From the NCBI RefSeq assembly GCF_000264495.1, contig NC_017954.1:992001-1056000 (forward strand): a DNA stretch of 64,000 nucleotides, read 5' to 3'. Position 1 is the first letter of the stretch; the number at the start of each line of letters is the position of its first letter. Shown here piece after piece: positions 8,220 to 16,573 of the stretch. The DNA comes from Thermogladius calderae 1633. GTDB lineage: Archaea; Thermoproteota; Thermoprotei_A; Sulfolobales; Desulfurococcaceae. The translations under genes and the position numbers were made by a program. The notes under the pieces were generated by a model. It made no database searches and was not told the DNA's origin. It saw only the letters and a program-made list of their open reading frames with translations.

Positions 8220-9152
8220 CTACAGGCCTAAGATCAGTTTTATCAGGGCCATCCTGGTGTACAGCCCGTTCTTCGCCTGCTCGAAGTACATTGCTTGGGG
8301 TAGGACGTCGACGTCTGTGGTGAGCTCCCACACCCTGGGTAGCGGGTGGAGGATTATTGGGATCCTGCTGAACTTCTTCAGGTAGTCGTAGGTGATGATG
8401 TAGCTCCCCTTGAGCCTCTCGTAGTCCTCGGGCTTCATCCTCTCCTTCTGCAGCCTCGTGACGTAGAGGACGTCCAGCTTCTCCATCACGTCGTCGGGCT
8501 TCTCGTAGAGCTCGTACTTCACCCTCCGCTGGTCGAGCACCTTCAAGACCTCCTCTCTGGGCGAGAGCTCCTTGGGTGAGATGAAGTAGATCTCGACGTC
8601 CCTGAAGTTGGAGAGCGTGTAGGAGAGGCTGGAGATGGTCCTCCCGTACCTCAGGTCGCCCATCATGCCCACTTTTACCCCGTCCACCCTGCCGAAGACC
8701 CTCCATATAGTGTAGACGTCCAGCAGGGCCTGGGTGGGGTGCTCGTTGTACCCGTCGCCCGCGTTGATCACGGGAGCCTTGCATATCTCCGCGGCCTTCT
8801 TCGCGAACCCCGGCTCCCTGTGCCTGACGACTACTAGGTCCGGCCCGTAGCTGTCGACGGTCCTCAAAGTGTCCTCGGGCGTCTCCCCCTTCGCCATGCT
8901 ACTGACCTCCTCCGGCCCGAGGTCCACGACGGAGCCGCCCAGCTTGACCATTGCGAACTGGAAGCTGAGCCTAGTCCTCGTGCTCGGCTCGAAGAACGCT
9001 GTGAACATCACCCTGCCCCTAGCGATGTCGAGCCTCTCACCCCTCTCCACTGCTCTACGGAGGTCCTCGGCGACCTGTATCAGTAGCTCGACGTCGCTCC
9101 TAGAGAACTGGAGGGCCGACACTACGTCCATGCCCTTGTACAAGGTTTTCAC
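8220..9152 (-). CDS. pyrB: Aspartate carbamoyltransferase catalytic subunit
   Basis: PyrB joins carbamoyl phosphate to L-aspartate, the first committed step of pyrimidine synthesis. The 310-residue chain has the carbamoyl-phosphate loop PSTRTR (residues 56-61), SMAKGE, the active-site RHRE and HPTQALLD segments, and HPLPR (269-273) before the C-terminal helix. GTG 9152 is chosen: the family begins at about LYKGMDVVSAL, and a GGTCGG ribosome site lies just upstream, while the longer open frame reads as non-coding. The regulatory subunit pyrI, usually next door in archaea, is not beside it. It diverges from pyrF. Confidence 0.93.
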   Translation of the reverse strand: MKTLYKGMDVVSALQFSRSDVELLIQVAEDLRRAVERGERLDIARGRVMFTAFFEPSTRTRLSFQFAMVKLGGSVVDLGPEEVSSMAKGETPEDTLRTVDSYGPDLVVVRHREPGFAKKAAEICKAPVINAGDGYNEHPTQALLDVYTIWRVFGRVDGVKVGMMGDLRYGRTISSLSYTLSNFRDVEIYFISPKELSPREEVLKVLDQRRVKYELYEKPDDVMEKLDVLYVTRLQKERMKPEDYERLKGSYIITYDYLKKFSRIPIILHPLPRVWELTTDVDVLPQAMYFEQAKNGLYTRMALIKLILGL

Positions 9153-9293
9153 CCGACCCGACAGGTATAATATCAACGCCGGAGCGGTAAATAGATTGCG
9201 TAGAGAGCGGGCCCACCGAATATTTACGGGCGGCCGCGGCGTACTTACGCGTTTAGATTTAAAAACCGGCGTCAAGATAGGATTCAAGGGCAC
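9153..9293. promoter_or_regulatory. Divergent pyrB / pyrF promoters
   Basis: For pyrF a TATA box (TTTAGATTTAAAAACC, 9252-9265) lies 29-42 bases before its TTG, so the transcript is nearly leaderless. For pyrB the minus strand has ATCTATTTACC at about 9186-9198, giving a short leader with a GGTCGG ribosome site. Both pyrimidine units may be co-controlled from here. Confidence 0.5.
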
Positions 9294-9968
9294 TTGCTGG
9301 TAGTAGCCCTAGATCCACCCTTCAGCCCAGTCCTTGGAGAAGACTACCTGAGAATAGTTAGAGAGGTCGACCCCTACGCGCAGGGCTTCAAGGTGGGTCT
9401 ACCACTCATCCTGAGAAGGGGGGTCGACGTTCTCGGGGAGATCAGAGAGGCCACGAGGAAGCCCGTCATAGCTGACTTGAAGCTGGCCGATATAGGGGAC
9501 GTGATGGCCAGCGCCCTGTGCGTCCTCGCCGAGCAGGGCGTCGACGCTGTCATAGCACACGGCTTCGTCGGCGTGGAGGGCTCGCTGGACAAGCTCGTGG
9601 AGGAGGCGGAGAAGCTGGGCGTCGAGGTGATAGTAGTGGCCTCCATGAGCCACAGGGGGTCCGAGAAGTACATCGACAAGCACGTGACCGAGATAGTCGA
9701 GGACTCCCTGAGGCTCGGTGTCCACGGCCTCGTCCTGCCGGCTACGCGGCCTAGTCTCATCAGGCTCGCCCGCGGGCTCGTCGGCGGGTCGCTGAGGATC
9801 TACTCACCGGGCGTCGGGCACCAGGGCGCCCAGCCCGGCGACGCCCTCTGCGCCGGGGCCGACTACGAGATCGTGGGGCGGGCTATAACCCGGAGCGAGA
9901 GCCCCGGGCAGGCGGCGAGGGCGGTCCTCGAGAGGCAGCTCGAGAGGGTGAGAGCTTGTCGTGGATAG
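9294..9968 (+). CDS. pyrF: Orotidine 5'-phosphate decarboxylase
   Basis: PyrF decarboxylates OMP to UMP, the last step of pyrimidine nucleotide synthesis. The 224-residue barrel shows the catalytic DxKxxD array (D61, K63 and D66 in IADLKLADIGD), D7 in ALDPP, K33 in FKVGLP, and the phosphate-binding YSPGVGHQG and IVGRAI loops. Start TTG 9294 is just downstream of a good TATA box, and no better start is in frame. It overlaps pyrE by 13 bases, so the two are translated as a unit. Confidence 0.93.
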   Translation: MLVVALDPPFSPVLGEDYLRIVREVDPYAQGFKVGLPLILRRGVDVLGEIREATRKPVIADLKLADIGDVMASALCVLAEQGVDAVIAHGFVGVEGSLDKLVEEAEKLGVEVIVVASMSHRGSEKYIDKHVTEIVEDSLRLGVHGLVLPATRPSLIRLARGLVGGSLRIYSPGVGHQGAQPGDALCAGADYEIVGRAITRSESPGQAARAVLERQLERVRACRG

Positions 9969-10549
9969 CCGCCGACCTGTACAGGCGCGGGATGGTCAAG
10001 CTAGGGCTGTTCAAGCTGACGTCGGGCCTCGAGAGCCCGTTCTACATCGACTTGAGGAGGCTGTACAGCTACCCCGAGCTCGCGGTGCGCGTTGTCGAGA
10101 GGGCTCTCTCTACGGTACCCTTCCACGGCGTCGAGGTCGTAGCCGGTGTAGAGACCGCCGGGATACCCCTCGCCGCGTTCCTCGCCTGCCGCACCGGCCT
10201 CGCGATGGCCTACGTTAGGAAGAACAGGAAGAACCACGCGACGGGCCAGGCCGTTGAGGGGGACGTCGCAAACAAGAGAGTCATGGTAGTGGACGACGTG
10301 GTCACGACAGGGGGGACGTTGCTGAGGTCTATAGACTACCTGAGAGAGGCCGGCGCCGCTGTGGTTAGGGCCCTCGTGGTCGTGGACAGGGAGCAGGGCG
10401 CGAGACAGCTCCTGACTAGACACGGAGTCGAGTTCTACGCCCTGACAACCGCTAGAGAAATATTCGAGGCGCTCTGGAGAGAGGGTCTCATCGCACACGA
10501 AGAATACAAGCGAGTAGTGGACTACCTAGACTCCTTCAAGCTACCCTAG
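9956..10549 (+). CDS. pyrE: Orotate phosphoribosyltransferase
   Basis: PyrE couples orotate to PRPP to make OMP, the substrate of the PyrF encoded just upstream. The 197-residue protein has the type I PRTase PRPP loop VMVVDDVVTTGGT (110-122) and the flexible-loop lysine and arginine region YVRKNRKNHATGQ (87-99). It starts at TTG 9956 inside the end of pyrF. A T5 run follows directly at 10553, closing the pyrFE unit. Confidence 0.92.
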   Translation: MSWIAADLYRRGMVKLGLFKLTSGLESPFYIDLRRLYSYPELAVRVVERALSTVPFHGVEVVAGVETAGIPLAAFLACRTGLAMAYVRKNRKNHATGQAVEGDVANKRVMVVDDVVTTGGTLLRSIDYLREAGAAVVRALVVVDREQGARQLLTRHGVEFYALTTAREIFEALWREGLIAHEEYKRVVDYLDSFKLP

Positions 10550-10552
10550 CTC

Positions 10553-10557
10553 TTTTT
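10553..10557 (+). terminator. T-run terminator after pyrE
   Basis: A T5 run (tctttttccc) lies four bases past the pyrE stop. Confidence 0.5.
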
Positions 10558-10666
10558 CCCCACTACCCGACGTCTCTACTGGCCTCCAGTACGAGAGACC
10601 GTATACTCTGCTACGAAAGGGCTTATAGCAAGCTACCCCTACACACCGTGGTGGGCCGTCTAGGTC

Positions 10667-11095
10667 TTACACCGGCCTCTTTCTAGAGCCCCTTATCTTC
10701 AGTAGCCCGGCGACCAGCAAGGCGAGGCCGAGTAGTATGGTCCCCGCGATTATGACCGGCAATTTCTCCACGTAGGGCATCGCGTTGTAGGCCCTCTCGC
10801 TGGCGTAGTAGACCTCCCTCATCTTAGCCGCCGCCTCGCCGACACTCCCTAGAGCGTTACTGAGAGAGGTCAGCCCGAGCTGGCTGAGCACGCTCGCCAG
10901 CTTATCGGTGTAGTTACCGAGCGTCGCCAGGGCGTTCATTGAAGAGACGTAGGGTTGGGAGTGGGTGAGGTTGTAGAGCCTCTCGACCTCCTCTCTCGAC
11001 ACCTTCACCTCCCCGGCGACTAGGGCTAGAGCGGCCCCTACAAGGAGGAGGCAGAGGCCGAAGCCGGCTAGGAAGCCCCCCAGAGTCGAGGCCAC
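10667..11095 (-). CDS. Small two-helix membrane protein, function unknown
   Basis: The predicted 142-residue protein has a hydrophobic helix at each end (about residues 5-27 and 109-131) and a helical, coiled region between them, ending in a basic tail (KIRGSRKRPV). Several hydroxylated and asparagine residues suggest that the middle part lies outside the cell. It is on the same strand as the molybdenum hydroxylase operon but separated from it by a T-run. No family is recognised. Confidence 0.55.
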   Translation of the reverse strand: MASTLGGFLAGFGLCLLLVGAALALVAGEVKVSREEVERLYNLTHSQPYVSSMNALATLGNYTDKLASVLSQLGLTSLSNALGSVGEAAAKMREVYYASERAYNAMPYVEKLPVIIAGTILLGLALLVAGLLKIRGSRKRPV

Positions 11096-11131
11096 GAGAC
11101 CACCCTCCCAGTCTGAGTAGGGCTAGGGAGT

Positions 11132-11137
11132 AAAAAA
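11132..11137 (-). terminator. T-run terminator after the first molybdenum hydroxylase operon
   Basis: Six A's on the + strand give T6 on the minus strand 11 bases beyond the stop of the MoaD-like gene. Confidence 0.5.
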
Positions 11138-11147
11138 GTACCAGGTC

Positions 11148-11405
11148 TCACCCGCCCTCGTAGAGTGGTGGCATCACTGTGACCACGTCCCCGTCCCTGA
11201 GCCTAGTCGTGGGGGCCGCCTGGAGGTCCCCCACGAGGAACCAGACGAGGTTGAGCCTCTCCTCGAGCCTCCTATAGGACTCGAACTCCCTCAACTTCTC
11301 GACCAGCCTCCTCAGCTCCACCTCCTCCTCGTCGAACTCGACGTCTACGAACCTCCTCCCGAAGATGCTCGCGGCCTCGCCCACGAAGAAGACTCTTACC
11401 CTCAA
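11148..11405 (-). CDS. MoaD/ThiS-like ubiquitin-fold sulfur carrier
   Basis: This 85-residue beta-grasp protein ends in Gly-Gly (PPLYEGG), the C-terminus that is adenylated and thiocarboxylated in MoaD during molybdopterin synthesis. The DGDVVTVMPPL segment before it is also typical. It is the last gene of an operon coding for a three-subunit molybdenum hydroxylase and abuts the 2Fe-2S subunit gene, so a dedicated role in supplying sulfur for the cofactor of that enzyme is likely but inferred. Archaeal MoaD-like proteins can also serve as SAMP-type protein modifiers. Confidence 0.75.
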   Translation of the reverse strand: MRVRVFFVGEAASIFGRRFVDVEFDEEEVELRRLVEKLREFESYRRLEERLNLVWFLVGDLQAAPTTRLRDGDVVTVMPPLYEGG

Positions 11406-11864
11406 CTACCCTCCTCCCAGGGCCTTGGCGAGGGCCTTCACTATGTTCACGTAGCCGGTGCAACGGCAGAGGTTGCCGCGTATCAGGCTCCTTATCTCCT
11501 CCTCGCTGTAAGCCCTCTTCTTACTCCTGAGGTACTCCCCCACCATGACGAACCCCGGTGTGCAGTAGCCGCACTGTATAGCCCCCTCCTCCACGAGCGC
11601 CCTCTGTACCGGGGTCGGGTTCCCGTCCTCGGACACTCCCTCGACGGTGACGACCTCTCTCCCGTTCACGTCGACGGCGAGCGTGAGGCACGAGAGGACG
11701 GGCTTCCCGTCGACGAGGACTGTACAGGCACCGCACTCGCCTATCCCGCAACCGTACTTCGTGCCCGTCAGCTTCAGCTTGTCCCTCAACACGTTGATCA
11801 ACAGCTCGTTGGGCGCTACGTCGACTTCCACCGGCTTCCCGTTGAGCTTGAAGCTGACCCTCAA
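11406..11864 (-). CDS. Molybdenum hydroxylase 1, 2Fe-2S small subunit
   Basis: This 152-residue electron-transfer subunit has two 2Fe-2S clusters. The N-terminal plant-ferredoxin-like part has C39, C44, C47 and C59, and the C-terminal four-helix part has C98, C101, C133 and C135 (CGYC...LCRC). This is the arrangement of CoxS/XdhC-type subunits. It passes electrons from the molybdenum centre of the large subunit to the FAD subunit. Its start overlaps the FAD subunit gene by four bases. Confidence 0.92.
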   Translation of the reverse strand: MRVSFKLNGKPVEVDVAPNELLINVLRDKLKLTGTKYGCGIGECGACTVLVDGKPVLSCLTLAVDVNGREVVTVEGVSEDGNPTPVQRALVEEGAIQCGYCTPGFVMVGEYLRSKKRAYSEEEIRSLIRGNLCRCTGYVNIVKALAKALGGG

Positions 11865-12757
11865 GCCATCCCACCCCTACTCCTCTCGAACGCCTTCATT
11901 AGAGCGTCGTAGACTAGAACCCTCGACACCTCCCTCCTGTACCACGCCGTAGCCCTCACGTCCGTTATAGGGTTGACCTCCTCGCTGACCACCCCCAGCA
12001 ACTCGAGTAACTCCTCCCCAACTCTCCGCCCCCTGAGTACGGCCTCGGTCTTCCTGGCCCTCATGGGGGTCGGGGCTACAGAGCCCAGGGCTACCCTGGC
12101 CTCCCTGACCACGTCCCCCTCGAACTCCGCGTAGACCGCCGCGCTTGCTATCGCCAGGTCCATGCTAGTCCTGGAGAGCTTGACGAAGGCCGAGGACCCG
12201 CCTCTCACGGGGACCCTGACCTCCACGAGGAGCTCGTTCGGCTGCATTACTGTCTTGCCAGGGCCCACGAAGAACTCCTCGAGCTTGACAGTCCTCACCC
12301 CCTTCACGCTCGCCAGGACCACCTCGGCGTCGTAGACCAGGAGGGGAGGAGCGGCGTCCGCGGCGGGGGAGGCGTTGCAGAGGTTGCCCGCTATCGTGCC
12401 CATGACCCTTATCTGCAGCCCGCCCATCTGCCTGACAGCGTCGGCGAGAGCGGGGAATCTCTCCACGGCCGGGTCTTCCTCGAGGTCGTGCCAGGTCGTC
12501 AAGGCCCCGATCCTGAGGACGCCCTCCTCCAGCCTTATGTAGCGGAGGCCGGGTATCCTCTTTATATTGACTATGTACTTCGGGCGCAGGGCCCCCGTCT
12601 TCATCTTCACGAGGAGGTCCGTGCCACCCGCGAGCACCTTGGCGTCGCCGCCTAGCCTGTCCAGCAGCTCCAGGGCCTCGCCGAGGCTCTTTGGCTCGTA
12701 GTACTCGAAGCTGGGCAGTATGTGCGTGTTCATGTAGTTTATGGCCGAGGGCCTCAA
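11861..12757 (-). CDS. Molybdenum hydroxylase 1, FAD subunit
   Basis: This CoxM-type subunit binds FAD and hands electrons to an acceptor. Its marks are the LAGGTDLLVKMK pyrophosphate-binding loop near residue 43, TIAGNLCNASPAAD (the second FAD loop), and the C-terminal domain with DVRATAWYRREV. Start: TTG 12757 has a strong GGAGGGACC site upstream and overlaps the large-subunit stop (TTGA). ATG 12733 is an alternative with no clear ribosome site. Confidence 0.9.
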   Translation of the reverse strand: MRPSAINYMNTHILPSFEYYEPKSLGEALELLDRLGGDAKVLAGGTDLLVKMKTGALRPKYIVNIKRIPGLRYIRLEEGVLRIGALTTWHDLEEDPAVERFPALADAVRQMGGLQIRVMGTIAGNLCNASPAADAAPPLLVYDAEVVLASVKGVRTVKLEEFFVGPGKTVMQPNELLVEVRVPVRGGSSAFVKLSRTSMDLAIASAAVYAEFEGDVVREARVALGSVAPTPMRARKTEAVLRGRRVGEELLELLGVVSEEVNPITDVRATAWYRREVSRVLVYDALMKAFERSRGGMA

Positions 12758-15108
12758 GCCGGTCCCTCCCTCTCCCTTATCAGCTTCAAGAGCTTGTCGG
12801 GCGTGACGGGCAGCTCGTAGACCCTTACACCGGTCGCGTTGTAGATGGCGTTGCAGATGGCCGCTGCCGCAGGGTTCATGGCCGCCTCCCCCAGCCCCTT
12901 CGCCCCGAAGGGGCCGGAGGGCTCCTTGGTCGAGGCGATCACGACCTTGAAGTCCTCTAGGCGGGGCAGGTCCTGAGCCGTCGGTATCTTGTAGTCGGTT
13001 ATGAGGAACCTGTTGGCCAGCTCGCCTGTCTCCGGGTTGTAGGGGGTGTCCTCCGAGAAGACCATGCCCCAGGCCATCGCGAACCCCCCGTGCAACTGGC
13101 CCTCCACCATGTCGGGGTTTATCGGGGTACCCACGTCCGCGCCCGCGACGACCCTCACGGGCCTGACCTTACCAGTCCAGGTGTCGACCTCCACCTCGAC
13201 GTAGTACACTGTGAAGCTCGGGGGCGCGCTGGTAGCCCTGTAGGTCACCACCGCTGCTATGGTGCCCCAGTTCTTCTGCCACACCTTCCTCGCCAGCTCC
13301 CTCAAGGTTATGCTGTACTGTGGCATGCCCTCGACGTAGATCACCGCGTCCTCCCTGGCCGGGTCGTACCTGATCCTGAGCGCCTCAGGGTTGACGGCCA
13401 TGGGGAGTAGCCTGACGGCCGCCTCGAGTATCTTCTGCTTTACGATGGACGCCGCCCTCCTGGCCGCCTCACCGCCCACGAAGACCCCTCTCGAAGCGTG
13501 TGTACAGACGTCGTAGGGGGTGTTCTCCGTGGTAGCCAGGGCTAGGTTTATCCTCTCCGGTGGCACCTGCAGTTCCTCGGCTATGATCTTGACGTGGGCG
13601 TCCAGCGTCCCCCCGCCGTGGTCCTGCAGCGCGGTGATGTAGTCCAGCGTCCCGTCCTCGTTGAGCTTGAGCACCGCCCCGGTGAAGTCTATGACCTCTC
13701 CCGAGATCGGGCCCCCAGCGCCAGACGTGTGGAAGCCCCTGCCGAGCCCCACGCCCCTCCTAAAGCGACCCTTCTTCTCCTCCGGCCTCCCCCTCTTATC
13801 CCAGCCGATGAGCTCCCTGCCCTTCAGCAGCAGCTCCGGTACCCCGTCCGACTTGATGACAGACCTGACCGTCGGGCCCTGGCCCCAGAATATGTCGCCC
13901 CTTCCGACGTAGTTCTTCAGTCTGAGCTCCACGGGGTCCATGCCCAGCTCCTCCGCCAGCTCGTCGATCACCGTCTCCACAGCCCACTGGACCTCGGGGG
14001 CCCCGTAGCCTCTCAGGGCGCAGCTGGGTACTTTGTTGGTGTAGACCGCTACGCCCTCGTACCTTATGTTCTTCCACTTGTACATGGAGACGAACCAGCC
14101 CAGCGAGGTGCCGAGCAGCGGGTAGGCCTGGATCTGGTGGGCCCCGATGTCGAGTATGTTGTGGAACTCCCCCGCAATTATCTCGCCGTCCCTCTTCGCG
14201 CCCACCTTGAGCCTCATGTGGAAGACGTAGTTGGAGTGGTCTAGCATGTCCTCTTCTCTAGTGTACGCGATCTTCACGGGCCTACGGGCCTTGAGGCACA
14301 GCGCCACAGCGATCGGGACCAGGTAGTTGACCTGGATGCTGGACCCGAAGGACCCTCCTATAGGGACTTTGACTACTGTGATCTTGCTCTCTGGTATGTC
14401 GAAGAGCTGGCTGATCAAGATCCTGGTGTTGTGTATTGTCTGCGTAGTCGTGTATATTGTCAGTTTACCGCCCGGCTCCGGGACGCATAGGACCGCCTTG
14501 GGCTCCAGCTGCATGTGGTACCTCTTACCGCTCTTGAAGCTCCTCTCGATCACGACGCTGGCCTCTCTAAACGCCTTGTCGACGTCCCCCTCCGTGTACG
14601 TGAGCCTGGCGGCTATGTTCCTCTCGACCTTGAGCACCTGGTCGCCCTTCATGATCTCCTCGTGTATGAGGGGGGCGGACGGGCTCATGGCCTCGAAGGG
14701 GTCTAGTACCGGCTTGTAGACCCTCTCCACCTCTATCCTGATCGACTCGATGGCCCGCTGCGCGAGCTCCTCGCTCGGGGCCGCGACCGCGGCTATTGGC
14801 TCGCCTATGTAGCGCGGCCTCTTGGTCAGTATGAGGTGGTCCTTGAAAGTTACCTCGTCGACGCTCACCAGCCTGGGGTTGAAGAGCTTGTGCGGCACCT
14901 CGTCGGGGGTGATAACGACCGCCCCGAGTCTCTCGGCCTCGGACACGTCTACCCTAGCAATGTCCGCGAACGCGTAGGGGCTCCTGTATATCCTGCCTAT
15001 GAGCATCCCCGGGGCCTCGAGGTCGTTGACGAACTTGAGGGCTCCCGTCACCTTCGGGATGGCGTCGTGTCTAGGAGCGCGCCTGCCTATGAACACGTAC
15101 TCGCTCAT
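12754..15108 (-). CDS. Molybdenum hydroxylase 1, large molybdopterin subunit
   Basis: This 784-residue catalytic subunit of the xanthine oxidase family hydroxylates a carbon next to a ring nitrogen or an aldehyde carbon using water. The catalytic glutamate is E741 in AKGLGEAAM, and the cofactor-contact glutamine is at 223 (TTTQTIH). The loop normally reading GGGFGGK is here GGSFGSS (251-257), and the arginine loop reads SCALRGYG. It lacks the RCSFR loop with the copper-binding cysteine of aerobic CO dehydrogenase, so it is not a CO oxidiser. The substrate is unknown. ATG 15108 is preceded by GGAG. It heads the operon large-FAD-2Fe2S-MoaD, divergent from the pyrC-like gene. Confidence 0.88.
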   Translation of the reverse strand: MSEYVFIGRRAPRHDAIPKVTGALKFVNDLEAPGMLIGRIYRSPYAFADIARVDVSEAERLGAVVITPDEVPHKLFNPRLVSVDEVTFKDHLILTKRPRYIGEPIAAVAAPSEELAQRAIESIRIEVERVYKPVLDPFEAMSPSAPLIHEEIMKGDQVLKVERNIAARLTYTEGDVDKAFREASVVIERSFKSGKRYHMQLEPKAVLCVPEPGGKLTIYTTTQTIHNTRILISQLFDIPESKITVVKVPIGGSFGSSIQVNYLVPIAVALCLKARRPVKIAYTREEDMLDHSNYVFHMRLKVGAKRDGEIIAGEFHNILDIGAHQIQAYPLLGTSLGWFVSMYKWKNIRYEGVAVYTNKVPSCALRGYGAPEVQWAVETVIDELAEELGMDPVELRLKNYVGRGDIFWGQGPTVRSVIKSDGVPELLLKGRELIGWDKRGRPEEKKGRFRRGVGLGRGFHTSGAGGPISGEVIDFTGAVLKLNEDGTLDYITALQDHGGGTLDAHVKIIAEELQVPPERINLALATTENTPYDVCTHASRGVFVGGEAARRAASIVKQKILEAAVRLLPMAVNPEALRIRYDPAREDAVIYVEGMPQYSITLRELARKVWQKNWGTIAAVVTYRATSAPPSFTVYYVEVEVDTWTGKVRPVRVVAGADVGTPINPDMVEGQLHGGFAMAWGMVFSEDTPYNPETGELANRFLITDYKIPTAQDLPRLEDFKVVIASTKEPSGPFGAKGLGEAAMNPAAAAICNAIYNATGVRVYELPVTPDKLLKLIREREGPA

Positions 15109-15170
15109 CGTCTCCACTCAATTAGTTATATCTACGTGATAGGATATATGTCGTTATTGAAGTGGGGGAT
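15109..15170. promoter_or_regulatory. Divergent promoter between molybdenum hydroxylase 1 and pyrC-like gene
   Basis: Only 62 bases separate the two starts. TTAGTTATATC near 15120-15130 is a TATA candidate for the pyrC-like gene about 40 bases before its ATG. The minus strand has A/T-rich CATATATCC near 15141-15149 for the hydroxylase operon. The closeness means that the two transcripts are probably controlled together or compete. Confidence 0.4.
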
Positions 15171-16505
15171 ATGAACGTTCTCGTGAGAGGGGGGCTAATC
15201 GTAACACCCGAGTACGTGTACCAGGCGGACGTCCTCGTGGAGAACGGGGTGATCAAGGAGGTCGGTAGAGGGCTGAATGCGCCTCCCGGCTTCGAGGTCA
15301 TAGAGGCCGGCGGGATGCTCGTCCTCCCGGGCGTGGTAGACGAGCACGTCCACATGCGCGAGCCGGGCTTGACCTACAAGGACGACTTCGAGCACGGTAC
15401 CAAGGCGGCTGCGGCAGGCGGCGTGACTACGGTCGTCGAGATGCCCAACACGCTCCCACCCGTGGACTCCGCCGAGAGAGTTGCCGAGAAGGCCAGGCTT
15501 CTACAGGGGAAGGCCTACGTCGACTTCGCCCTCTACGGGGTCATCCACGACGGGAGCGTGGGCAGGATAAGGGAGATGCTCGACGCGGGCGTCGTGGGGT
15601 TCAAGGTCTTCCTAGGCCCCACGACCGGCAACATACCGCCGCCCAGGCTGGGGAGCCTCGTGGAGGTGATGGAGTCCTCGGAGAAGTACGGGTTCACGGT
15701 CGCCTTCCACGCCGAGACGCACGAGCTGGTCGAGTACTTCACGGCGAGGTACAGGGCGCAGGGGTCTAAGCCCTCCCTCCACGACTTGGCGAGACCGCCT
15801 CTGGCGGAGGCCCACGCCATTAGAACGATAGGGTCGATACAGGAGCACGCCGGGGGCAGGTCTCTGATAGTCCACGTCTCGTCGAAGCAGGCGCTCGAGG
15901 CCGTCGAGGAGTTCAAGAGGAGGGGCGTCTCCATGTACGCCGAGACCTGCCCGCACTACCTGGTCCTGTCGGCGGACGACTACGAGAAGTACGGCCCCCT
16001 AATCAAAGTGAACCCGCCTATAAGGGGGAGGGACCACGCCGAGGCCCTGCTCCGCGGGGTGAACAGCGGGCTTATCGACACTATTGGTAGCGACCACGCG
16101 CCCCACGCTCCCGAGGAGAAGAGCGGGGACATATGGTCGGCGGCCTCGGGTATGCCCGGTGTACAGACGCTGCTCCCGCTCATGCTCGACCTGGCGCTCA
16201 GGGGCTTCATCGACGTGAGGAGGATACCCCTGCTAATGGCGAGGAACCCCGCCAAGCTGTTCAAGCTCTGGCCGTGGAAGGGCGAGATAGCCCCCGGGAG
16301 CTCCGGGGACCTCGTCGTCGTAGACCCGAGAGAGGAGTACGTGGTCAGGGAGGAGGACTTGTACTACAAGCACAAGCTGTCCCCCTACATAGGCTGGAGG
16401 CTCAAGGGGAGGGTGAAGTACACGATACTGAAGGGGGTAGTGGTGGCTAGAGACGGCGTCGTGGAAGGCAAACCGGTGGGCTCCTGGGTCAGGCCGGTTC
16501 GGTGA
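15171..16505 (+). CDS. pyrC: Dihydroorotase (class with carboxylated lysine)
   Basis: PyrC closes carbamoyl aspartate to dihydroorotate. All metal residues of a cyclic amidohydrolase are visible: H59 and H61 (DEHVHMREPG), K145 (GFKVFLG, probably carboxylated), H180, H235 and D308 (SDHAPH). R63 and N93 (MPNT) occupy the positions that hold the dihydroorotate carboxylate; allantoinases differ at both. This favours dihydroorotase although the C-terminus (SPYIGWRLKGRV) also resembles allantoinases and the gene diverges from a xanthine-oxidase-type operon. pyrB, pyrF and pyrE lie 5-7 kb away. ATG 15171 follows GGGGG; GTG 15162 is longer. Confidence 0.8.
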   Translation: MNVLVRGGLIVTPEYVYQADVLVENGVIKEVGRGLNAPPGFEVIEAGGMLVLPGVVDEHVHMREPGLTYKDDFEHGTKAAAAGGVTTVVEMPNTLPPVDSAERVAEKARLLQGKAYVDFALYGVIHDGSVGRIREMLDAGVVGFKVFLGPTTGNIPPPRLGSLVEVMESSEKYGFTVAFHAETHELVEYFTARYRAQGSKPSLHDLARPPLAEAHAIRTIGSIQEHAGGRSLIVHVSSKQALEAVEEFKRRGVSMYAETCPHYLVLSADDYEKYGPLIKVNPPIRGRDHAEALLRGVNSGLIDTIGSDHAPHAPEEKSGDIWSAASGMPGVQTLLPLMLDLALRGFIDVRRIPLLMARNPAKLFKLWPWKGEIAPGSSGDLVVVDPREEYVVREEDLYYKHKLSPYIGWRLKGRVKYTILKGVVVARDGVVEGKPVGSWVRPVR

Positions 16506-16573
16506 GCAGGTAATCTTCAATTTGGTAGGTTTATTTTATTATCCAAAAAGAATTCTAACACGTGGGTGGTCTG

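Noticed and set aside
8152-8784. Arginine- and glycine-rich open frames opposite real genes (here and at many other sites)
   Set aside because: They are antisense or offset shadows in GC-rich DNA, with biased composition and no family features.
8220-9293. Longer pyrB frame beginning at 9293
   Set aside because: The added residues cover the divergent promoter region and do not resemble PyrB; GTG 9152 matches the family N-terminus.
15171-16505. Reading the pyrC-like gene as allantoinase of a purine-degradation cluster
   Set aside because: It diverges from a xanthine-oxidase-type operon and its C-terminus looks allantoinase-like, but the HxHxR arginine (R63) and the MPNT asparagine (N93) are the dihydroorotate-binding residues, which allantoinases lack.
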